Assembly (NCBI GenBank): GCA_030598425.1
Contig: JAUVPY010000116.1
Span: forward strand, 1 to 7,264
Length of the DNA stretch: 7,264 nucleotides
Source of the DNA: Anaerolineae bacterium
GTDB taxonomy: Bacteria; Chloroflexota; Anaerolineae; 4572-78; NAK82
Reading direction: 5' to 3'
Under the pieces are notes generated by a model. The model saw only the letters and a program-made list of their open reading frames with translations, did no database searches and was not told the DNA's origin. This document shows, one piece after another, positions 1 through 7,200 of this stretch; position 1 is the stretch's first letter; each line of letters opens with the position of its first letter. A program made the position numbers and the translations under genes.

Positions 1-99
1 GCAACGGGAGAACGGTTACCTGCCGTTGATGAGCAGGGACACCGATTACCCAATGACGCCATTCTCTTGAGCACCATTGAAATCGTGCGCGAGCCATGA
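1..99 (+). CDS. C-terminal end of a module-bearing membrane glycosyltransferase-like protein (partial)
   Basis: Frame 1 is open from the first base to a TGA at 97-99, giving 32 residues that begin ATGERLPAV and end IEIVREP. The peptide matches the end of the C-terminal modules of the two large glycosyltransferases on the other strand: 'ATGERLPAVDEQG' parallels 'ETGGRLPLV' in gene B and 'ETGRRLYVLDDQG' in gene C, and 'NDAILLSTIEIV' parallels 'DDRIILGKFHV' in gene B. This is seen directly in the sequence. The inference is that this is the 3' end of a third family member, probably another GT39-like membrane protein, transcribed toward the operon described below. The catalytic part lies outside the window, so the enzyme class is not shown. 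The gene could instead be a different protein that carries the same beta-sandwich module. Confidence 0.72.
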   Translation, partial: ATGERLPAVDEQGHRLPNDAILLSTIEIVREP

Positions 100-155
100 T
101 GCTCACTCTTTCCTGACTACTAGACTCTTCATCTCACTGCAACCCGTTACAGGCC

Positions 156-1625
156 TCAATTTGGGTCAGCCTGAACCAATCCAAACTTGCACGTCAGTCG
201 TGTGGCGGCGATTCCCAGTCCCATCACCAGCCAGAAAAGGGCGACCAGGTGTACGAAGTTGATGTTAAAGAAAAAATGGTCAAAGATACCGCCGACCAGT
301 GCCCCGGCCAGCGCTGCCTGGTAAGCTAGCAGCAGCCCTTCGAGCACGTGCCCCCGGGGTGTCTGACGCCAGGCGCGGTAAGTTACTACGAAGTACGTCC
401 CCACGATGATTAAAAAGATGAGTAAGCCCACTAACCCCATCTGTTCGGCAATGAGCAAGTAGAGCATGGAAACACCCAGATACAGATCAATGTCGGGTGT
501 GCCTGAGAAGCCGACACCCAGCACCGGGTAGCGACTAATCAGGATGAGGGCGTCCTTGTATTCACCGAAGCGCATCTGGGTGGCCAAGTCCTCACCGCGT
601 ATCCCTTCGAAAAAGCGAACTGCGTAAACTTGAGTTTGGGGTAACAAAAGCAACATAATCCCTGCCAACGCTATCAGCAGCAGCAACTTGCGGTAGCGTA
701 GTGCTCCAACTAGCATAAGTGCCGCCGCCAGCCCCAACATCGAACCACGTGAGAAAGTCAGTACCAGGCTGAGCCCCATCAGACCAGCCAGGGGGGCCAG
801 CAGGCGACGGGGTAACACGGGTCTGTCGGCGAAAAGCTGGACCATAGCTATCGCAGTGACCACGACCAGCAGTCCGCCCAGTGCGTTGGGATCGATGGAG
901 GTGGCGATGGCGCGCATTGGCTGGCTGGGGTCATCTTCCACAAAACGTAGGATGCCAGGGCCGGAGGGATAGTTGAAGACGGCCAGCCTGGAGAGAATGC
1001 GTACTGTCAGGGGGCCAGGCAGCACGTAGAACACCACCCCCAGAAAGCCAACCAATCCACCGGCCAGGATGATGATGGCCGTGATCTGTTTCAGGGACTG
1101 AATGCTCCGTACCTGGTTGACTATCATAAAGAACAGTGAAACCGCGAGCAGTACCTCAGCAAAGCGTCGTAGCACGGTAACGTTCATGGGGCTGTTGGAC
1201 AGGCCAGCGATGAAGGTGATGAGCGCCCATAGCAGGAAAGCAAAAATAGGTATGCCTAACGCCGATGTCTCAAATGTCCGATCTGTGCGAGTCACCAGCC
1301 GTACAAACCAAACGCCGAATAACGTCAGCAAGACGGCGTCAATGAACGTGGGCCGGAAACCCACTTCGATTGGCATTGCCCCGTAGGGTAGTAGGCAGAT
1401 GAGCCCGATCAATGCGAACAACCCCCAGTCGGTTGAGCGCAGCATCAGCATACCCACCACCAGCACGCCGACTGCCCCCAGTGCCAGCACAGGCCCGAGA
1501 GAGCCGAACAGCGCGCCAACCAGTATGCCGGCTGTTACGGCCACACCGATCGCCGTTCCTATCGCGAGATAAGGATTGTCAGCAGTCAGCCAGGTTCGCA
1601 AGCGGTCAAGTGCTGTGTTTTGCAT
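156..1625 (-). CDS. O-antigen ligase / polysaccharide polymerase (Wzy_C)-type membrane protein
   Basis: A 489-residue polytopic protein with about 12-14 hydrophobic helices, the usual size for the WaaL/Wzy/TuaE-like superfamily. Hallmarks in order are 'SIDPNALGGLL' (residues 243-253), 'LTFSRGSMLGL' (289-299, with the conserved Ser-Arg-Gly and Arg293), an outer loop with 'RFGEYKDALILISRYPVLGVGFSG' features (352-375: Arg, then the P..GVG turn), 'LIAEQMGLVGLLIFL' (391-405) and a late 'FDHFFF' (448-453). Members join or polymerise undecaprenyl-linked glycans on the outer face of the cytoplasmic membrane. Sequence alone does not separate a polymerase from a ligase or a protein O-oligosaccharyltransferase. 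Lipid A ligation is unlikely if the host is a monoderm Chloroflexota. The ATG start is 2 bp beyond the stop of gene B, and no in-frame start is seen in the nine codons upstream. It is the last gene of the operon and ends 56 bp from the convergent plus-strand gene. Confidence 0.88.
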   Translation of the reverse strand: MQNTALDRLRTWLTADNPYLAIGTAIGVAVTAGILVGALFGSLGPVLALGAVGVLVVGMLMLRSTDWGLFALIGLICLLPYGAMPIEVGFRPTFIDAVLLTLFGVWFVRLVTRTDRTFETSALGIPIFAFLLWALITFIAGLSNSPMNVTVLRRFAEVLLAVSLFFMIVNQVRSIQSLKQITAIIILAGGLVGFLGVVFYVLPGPLTVRILSRLAVFNYPSGPGILRFVEDDPSQPMRAIATSIDPNALGGLLVVVTAIAMVQLFADRPVLPRRLLAPLAGLMGLSLVLTFSRGSMLGLAAALMLVGALRYRKLLLLIALAGIMLLLLPQTQVYAVRFFEGIRGEDLATQMRFGEYKDALILISRYPVLGVGFSGTPDIDLYLGVSMLYLLIAEQMGLVGLLIFLIIVGTYFVVTYRAWRQTPRGHVLEGLLLAYQAALAGALVGGIFDHFFFNINFVHLVALFWLVMGLGIAATRLTCKFGLVQADPN

Positions 1626-1627
1626 CG

Positions 1628-4204
1628 CTATTTCGCGTCCTCTAAGACAATAAAATCCGGCACTTCCACAAAATCCTGAGCCTCGTTCACCAGTGGCAAA
1701 CGGCCTCCTGTTTCGGGTTCGTACAGACCTATCCGCAGAGTGTACGGGCCTGGCTCCAAATCTGAAGGAAGTAGAATGGAGTGGGTACCCAAAACGATTT
1801 CACCTGGATCCCACATAGTGGTCGGGTATCGACCTTCTTGTGGCATACCGTCCTGTTGGGCGCGTATTCTGCCTTCGGAATCCAGCAGATGGTTAAAGAC
1901 AGTGTAATCTCGATCCACAGAGGCGAGCGCCTGCCAATGTAAGGTGTAGGTCAGCGTTTGGTCGGGATGAAGGGTGCGTTCAAGAAAGTCCCCCCCGATC
2001 AGAACAAGACTATCGCCGAACTGTGCGTGGATTGGATATACAGGTGGGGAAGGTGGATGAAGTTGGACGTGGAACTTCCCCAAGATAATCCGATCATCAG
2101 GCGGCTGATTAGCTTCTCCAATTATAACCGGTAGTCGCTCCAGGGAAAAGTTGTGGTAGAGGCCGATTTCGAATCGATATACCCCCTTCGGGCTGTCGGG
2201 GGGTAACCATAAGTGATACGCGTCGAGGAAGGACAGCGGACCTGACCAGCGATGAACGATGCTATTGAGGGGTAAGTTGGACTGCCCTCGGCGCTCCGCT
2301 TGCGCAGTATCAAACACATGCAGGAAGAGGTAGTAATCGCCATCAATAAGCCGCTGCATCTGCCAATTGAGATAAATCGTGACTGCCTCACCCGGTTTGG
2401 CGACCGCCGGTTCAATATGGTAGCCGGTCAGCCAGACATCGTTATTGAAGTTGGCCTGGATAGGCTGCAAGGACATCGGCTCGTCTGGCAGAAAGGCCGC
2501 ATCACTATGCAGGGGATAGACGTACGCAATGGGTTCTTGCTTGCTATTCAGGATTGTTGATAGAGGTGATGCAGCCTTCATATCGTTGAACAGTGCCTCG
2601 ATTTTGGAGGCCGTCATAGGAGGCGAGAGATAGGCTGTCCCGGGCCCATTGGCGGATGGTGCAAGCAGAACGTAAACCGATTCGAGGGTTGGTTCGTCAG
2701 TTACAAGATAGATCGCCGACATCTGCTCTGGGCCGGCGCGCTTATTCGACTCCAAGAGCGTATGAAGCGAGTCGGTGCCGATGTTGCTCAGGTTGGGGTA
2801 GCCGGCCTGCAGCAGGAAAAAGGTTACGCTCTCCTTGAATAGGCTAAGTGGGATGAGAGACAGGCGATTATTCTGGCTGTCCAGGAATTGAGCCAGGTGG
2901 ATGGCATCATCGTCGAGCCTCTTGTTGTAGGTCGTGGCCCAGACCGAGAAGTAGTTGCGAAGGCTCGTTAAGGCACCAGCAGTGAGCACAAGGAAAAGAA
3001 AGCCGATAATCAATTTTGGGGGCATGTTCGTGGCCCGAAGGTCCGATGTCCCACTCCTCAGATTCGTTATCCACGTAAAGAGTAGATTGGCCAGCGCTGT
3101 CAGGCCAATGGCGGCAGTCAAAAAGAGTGCGGGCCAGGCGAGGATACTTCGCAGGATCGTGGTAGTAGCTCCCCAATTCTGTTGGGAGAATACCAGTGGA
3201 GAAACGCCGATGACCCACCAAAGCAGCAAGAAACGACAGGCCGCCTTTTTTATTTGAAAGACACACACAACCAGACCGATTAGAAGACCTAGAGCCAACA
3301 GCACGTTGAGAGCTGGCCACTGTCCCAGCCAGGTGCCACCAAGAAAATGGATTTTAAACAACGCCGCCAGATTGCTGCCGAGGGTCTGGAGTGGTGCATC
3401 CCCACCGAAAACAGAAATGGCTTGGGTACGGCCACCGATGGCCTGCGGATTCTGATAGAAGTAAAGGGCCAATGGAATGATCGTCAGCGTACTTGCCAGG
3501 CCGAAAATCAGGAAGTCCGTGATTCTCCGTTTGAGGCTTGATCTGTCTAGTATTAGCTCTACGACGACAAATACAATGAATAGAAGTGGGAGCAGCCGGG
3601 CTGCCAAGTACGTGTAAAAGGTGAGACCCAACAAGAAACCGGCGACGACCAGCCAGCCGCGCTGCCTCCCAATTCGCGAACGCGGGGAAAGGGGATGCGC
3701 GTACCAGCCCCGCCAGAAGCACCAAACTAGCCCAAGCAGCAATGGGAGCAATAAGATGCCCCGAAGGGCTACTCGGCTAAAGTAAATGTGCCAGTAGGAA
3801 ATGGCTAAGCCGGTGGCGGCAAGCATACTGGGCATGCTCAGGGAGGGTGGTTTGGCAAGAGCCAAGTCATTCAGCTTGAGGCGCTGTCCGACGGCGTACA
3901 GAAGTGGAATGGTCAAGGTGCCGATCAAGGCTGAGACAAACCTCAAAGAGAAAACAGAGATACCGTATAGTTGTAAGGCCAGGGATTCAAGGTAGAAGAA
4001 AAGCGTCTCTCGGCCGAAGTTGTTCTGCAAAAAGGGAATGAGCCGGCCTGCGCGGAACAGGCGGAGCGCGTCGATGCCATTGACTGCTTCGTCAAGACTT
4101 AAGGAAAGTGGTAGCGTGTTCAGCACTGCAACGCGCAGCCCGAAGCCTACGGCTATCAGCAGGCATAAAAAGAAAAGCTGGAATCGGGAATAAGTGGTGC
4201 TCAT
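1628..4204 (-). CDS. GT39 (PMT/ArnT-like) membrane glycosyltransferase with two C-terminal beta-sandwich modules
   Basis: The protein has 858 residues. The first ~415 form a GT-C fold with about 11 predicted helices (roughly 8-28, 84-104, 127-143, 148-166, 183-200, 204-219, 229-249, 298-317, 324-341, 353-377, 397-415). Basic loops (163-182, 220-228, 378-396) fall on the cytoplasmic side, which places the C-terminus outside. Family marks are 'LSLDEA' (35-40, Asp38-Glu39 in the first outer loop, the expected catalytic acid site), 'FSRVALRG' (142-149), 'YTYLAARLLPL' (197-207) and 'LRSILAWPAL' (351-360). Such enzymes move a sugar from a polyprenyl-phosphate donor to a lipid, glycan or protein acceptor; the acceptor here is unknown. 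Residues ~416-583 are soluble and unassigned, followed by two related modules (584-714, 727-854). The ATG is supported by AAGG 12 nt upstream and by the first helix starting straight after it. It lies 17 bp downstream of gene C. Confidence 0.88.
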   Translation of the reverse strand: MSTTYSRFQLFFLCLLIAVGFGLRVAVLNTLPLSLSLDEAVNGIDALRLFRAGRLIPFLQNNFGRETLFFYLESLALQLYGISVFSLRFVSALIGTLTIPLLYAVGQRLKLNDLALAKPPSLSMPSMLAATGLAISYWHIYFSRVALRGILLLPLLLGLVWCFWRGWYAHPLSPRSRIGRQRGWLVVAGFLLGLTFYTYLAARLLPLLFIVFVVVELILDRSSLKRRITDFLIFGLASTLTIIPLALYFYQNPQAIGGRTQAISVFGGDAPLQTLGSNLAALFKIHFLGGTWLGQWPALNVLLALGLLIGLVVCVFQIKKAACRFLLLWWVIGVSPLVFSQQNWGATTTILRSILAWPALFLTAAIGLTALANLLFTWITNLRSGTSDLRATNMPPKLIIGFLFLVLTAGALTSLRNYFSVWATTYNKRLDDDAIHLAQFLDSQNNRLSLIPLSLFKESVTFFLLQAGYPNLSNIGTDSLHTLLESNKRAGPEQMSAIYLVTDEPTLESVYVLLAPSANGPGTAYLSPPMTASKIEALFNDMKAASPLSTILNSKQEPIAYVYPLHSDAAFLPDEPMSLQPIQANFNNDVWLTGYHIEPAVAKPGEAVTIYLNWQMQRLIDGDYYLFLHVFDTAQAERRGQSNLPLNSIVHRWSGPLSFLDAYHLWLPPDSPKGVYRFEIGLYHNFSLERLPVIIGEANQPPDDRIILGKFHVQLHPPSPPVYPIHAQFGDSLVLIGGDFLERTLHPDQTLTYTLHWQALASVDRDYTVFNHLLDSEGRIRAQQDGMPQEGRYPTTMWDPGEIVLGTHSILLPSDLEPGPYTLRIGLYEPETGGRLPLVNEAQDFVEVPDFIVLEDAK
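1638..1643 (-). promoter_or_regulatory. Ribosome binding site for the O-antigen ligase-like gene
   Basis: On the minus strand AGAGGA lies inside the last codons of the upstream glycosyltransferase gene, 12 nt before the ATG at 1625. The spacing is somewhat long. With the upstream TAG only 2 bp from the ATG, translation may rely partly on coupling to gene B. Confidence 0.5.
1643..2026 (-). repeat. Extracytoplasmic beta-sandwich module B2 (canonical)
   Basis: Encodes residues ~727-854 of gene B. It shows the full family pattern: an entry strand 'AQFGDSLVLIGGDF', 'TLHWQAL' (754-760), 'DYTVFNHLLD' (766-775), 'YPTTMWDPGE' (793-802, Trp798), 'LEPGPYTLRIGLY' (816-828) and 'ETGGRLPLV' (831-839). The Arg-Asp that normally follows PGE.V is replaced by 'LG'. 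This is a protein-level repeat within the CDS. Confidence 0.75.
2063..2455 (-). repeat. Extracytoplasmic beta-sandwich module B1 (divergent)
   Basis: Encodes residues ~584-714 of gene B. The entry strand 'ANFNNDVWLTGYHIE', 'IYLNWQMQ' (610-617), 'DYYLFLHVFD' (623-632), 'PKGVYRFEIGLY' (672-683) and 'ERLPVI' match the other modules. The central 'YPT..W.PGE.V.D' block is replaced by 'HRWSGPLSFLDAYHLWL', so the turn carrying the conserved Pro-Gly-Glu is missing. Confidence 0.68.
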
Positions 4205-4216
4205 GCGTAATCTGAA

Positions 4217-4220
4217 CCTT
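4217..4220 (-). promoter_or_regulatory. Ribosome binding site for the GT39-like gene B
   Basis: The 17-bp gap between the TAG of gene C (4222-4224) and the ATG of gene B contains AAGG on the minus strand, 12 nt before the ATG. It is a short match, but there is no better one nearby, and the gap is too small for a separate promoter. Confidence 0.42.
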
Positions 4221-4221
4221 G

Positions 4222-7200
4222 CTAGCGAAGCCTGATATCCTTTTCAAGTTGGATATGGTCACTAATCGGCGTACCTTGGTCGTCGAGCACGTAAAGCCGT
4301 CTGCCAGTCTCGAAATCATACAATCCGACGACGATTTCATATTGACCTGGAGGTACCTCGGTGGGCACCGGTATCTGGACAAAATCGCGAATAACCTCAT
4401 CGGGTTCCCACAGTGAAGTGGGATAGGTCCCGTCCAGGGGGGGGCGGTCCATCTGGGCCACGATGGTTCCGGGTTGCCCCGTTGCTTGGCCAGTCGAGTC
4501 GCGCACGTGGACGAAGGTGGTGTAATCAGCCGGTAACAACGCCTCGCTACGCCAGTAGAGAGTCAAGTGTATCGCCTCTGGCTCCAAGTCTATGTCGTAG
4601 CCCAGGAGCGTGACGAAATCTTCCAGGTTGTCGGCGCGTGGATGTTGGGGTGTTGGGGTCTCGACGGTGATCTCTGGCGGTGGCCCCCCTACTTTTATAG
4701 GGCCAATGGTCACACTGTTGGCATCCAACTCCGTTCCATCCTGTACCAGGGGCAGGTGCCGGCTTTGACCTGCCAACTCGACATAAAGTCCAATGTCCAG
4801 GCGATAGACACCGGGCGGGGCGACTGGGTCTACGGGCACCAGGTACTCGTCACGGACGACTTCGCCCGGTGTCCACAGTGCCGTGCTGTAGTAAGTTTGG
4901 GGCACTCGGTCAAGCCCACCCCACTGGCGCAAATCGGTGCTGCTGAGCAGGTGGTTAGCCACGATATAGTGCTGGTTAGTTGGGCGTAATGCCTGCCAGT
5001 AGAGGGTGACCGGAAGTGTGCTCCCGGGCTCTGTTCTCTGTTCCGGGAAGTCGAAGCCCAGCAGCATTATTTCGTTCCCGAAGTTAGCGTTTACCTTATT
5101 GGACATTGGCGGCACATCGAAATTGCGCGGGCGAACCTGGACGCGCAGCGCAGGTTCGCTTTCGATCCTCGTGCTGTTTTTGTCCACTTGCAGCGCGTAT
5201 TCTCCGCTGGGCCAGAACGCGTCCACGAGAAATAAAGAACTGTCGCCGGCCTGGGCCGCTGGGTGTTGTCGGGCGCCGTCGGGACCAACCAATAACACTT
5301 GATATTTGCCGTTTGATGCCTGATCTTTGCTAATCGTGACGGGAACGGCTGCCCGATAGCGATAGACCGGCATCGGCTCGACCCGCTCACCAGCCTGCCA
5401 TACATCGAAGCCAGTCAACTCCTTGCCCTCGGAGGGTAAATTATGGAGCGGCGGGTGAGCGGGAGAGGCAGGGAGCGTTACGTCAGCTAGGAAAAGCTCG
5501 CTTCCCTCGCCAGACCGTAGGGCGGTCGCGTTAGGCGAGAGGAGCCGCAGTTGTAGATTGTAGCTCTCAGCGTCAAGGTCTATCAATGGCAGCCAGATCG
5601 TGTCGCGAACCACGTCGCCGGGTTCCCACGCACGGGTGGGATAGCGCCCGTCTACCGGGTGTCCTACCCACAAACTACGTACTTCTCCCTCCTCGTCCAA
5701 CAATGAGAGTTCCACCAGGTGGTCGTATTCCGCGTAATCTAAGCTGTGCCAGACAAGGGTGATCGGCAGCGCGCCGTGTTCGTTGATCTCACCGATTTCA
5801 TAGCCAACCAACTCGATCGCCTCGTCGAAGGATGCATTGATGGGGTTAGTTGTGACCTCAAGTGCGTCGGCTGAAGTGCGAACCGGCAGTCGGGGGGGGA
5901 AGGCAGGCAAAATGAAACCAAAGAAGCTCATCAGGCTGACGACCAGCAATATCCCCGCCAGGCCCAGGCCGGCGAAACGGCGATAAGCTGCGGGAAGCCA
6001 GGCCGCCAGGCCCCAGGTGAGTAACAAACCTACGGCTGCCGCGGCTGGGAACAGGATATGCCGCCCCTGGCCAGCTTCGGCTGGGTTCAGAGTCAGGTAG
6101 AAGCGTAACAGGGGGACGGGCACCAGCAATCCAACCAGGAGCATAAGCAGGCCCAGTATGGGCCAGGGCAAGTCGTCCCCGCGACGCCATCCCCGCCACA
6201 GCCCTAAGATAGCTAGAAGGCATAATCCCAGAAACGCCAATGAGAGAACGGTTGTGACCGCAGCATTTGCTTTCCCTGGCACGAACCAGAAGGACCGGAA
6301 GAGGTTTGTTGCCCAATCCCATAGCGTTGCATTGCCTGGAGAGTGGGTGGAGGGTAGCCGATTTGCGCCGCTGGTGAATAAGGAGGTTACTTGTTCTGTG
6401 CTGACATCAAAGCTGAGCGGTTTGGCCAACCCGGCTATTAGGCCGCTTTCCCTGATCTCGTTGAAATACCATTCGACGTATATGAACCACCACGCGGCAA
6501 CCGCAACCGCTGTTGTGCCGAAGATTAGAAGTCGGCTCGCCCCCATCTGCCAGCTAAGCTCTGTTCGACGAATAGCACGAGCCAACACAACTAGAACCAG
6601 CGGGAGCAGTGCCACGACTGTGTACTTGGTAGTTAGGGCCAGCCCGAACCACAGTCCGAGCCAGAAATAGGTACTTCGGCGCTGCGGGTGTTTCCATGCC
6701 TGGAGAAGAACCAATATGAACAGAGCTGACAACACACCCAACAGGTTGTCATCATTTGCAGACGAGGCAATGAAGTGAAACTGTGGGATGGCGGCAGCCA
6801 CGGCAGTCGCGCCCAGGGCCAGCCAGTGATCGTCCGGGCGGATCGTCAGAACGATGGCGTATATTACCACCAGAGTTAGCAAGCTGACCACTGTCGAGGC
6901 CAGGCGAGCCAAGTGCCAGGCGAGCACGATGCCTTGATAGGGCAGTGCCTCGTCGTCGGTGTGAATCACGGCGAAGGGAGAGAGGCCGTCGTTGATGAGT
7001 ATGTGGCGTGGAGAGGTGTCATTTACCTTGAGACGAGGCAACTCATCGTAGTTTATCCAGCCAGTGGCTGCTCCGATCAGGATATGGTAAAGCATCGGTG
7101 AATCCGACTTGTAGCCGGCGACTTGCCGTTCAGCCTTACTGCGGGGCAGATAGCCTTCCTTGCCGATGAAGCGAATAAGGTCCATGTGGGCGATCTCATC

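Noticed and set aside
150..173. Possible hairpin CAGGC...GCCTG near the convergent gene ends, as a terminator
   Set aside because: The stem is only 5 bp with a 14-nt loop and no following T-run on either strand, and it overlaps the last codons of the minus-strand gene. No convincing terminator is visible in 100-155.
77..262. 61-residue plus-strand open frame starting at a TTG
   Set aside because: It overlaps the tail of the plus-strand partial gene and runs antisense through the end of the O-antigen ligase-like gene. It has no recognisable motif or ribosome binding site.
2907..3725. Two overlapping-frame minus-strand open frames of 137 and 123 residues inside gene B
   Set aside because: They are out-of-frame shadows of the GT39-like gene, whose frame carries the helices and the conserved motifs without interruption. 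There is no sign of a frameshift in gene B.
4567..4989. 140-residue plus-strand open frame
   Set aside because: It is antisense to modules C3-C4 of gene C, whose repeat pattern is conserved at the protein level on the minus strand. Its own product shows nothing recognisable.
4401..5645. Similar DNA around 4401-4435 and 5617-5650 (both containing GGGTTCCCAC...GTGGGATAG) as a possible DNA repeat or recombination site
   Set aside because: Both copies encode the conserved 'YPT..WEP' block of modules C4 and C1. The similarity follows from protein-level repetition and does not extend as a longer exact DNA repeat.
6158..6670. 170-residue plus-strand open frame
   Set aside because: It lies fully antisense to the membrane domain of gene C, which shows clear family motifs and continuous helices. 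The antisense peptide is basic, low in order, and has no motifs.
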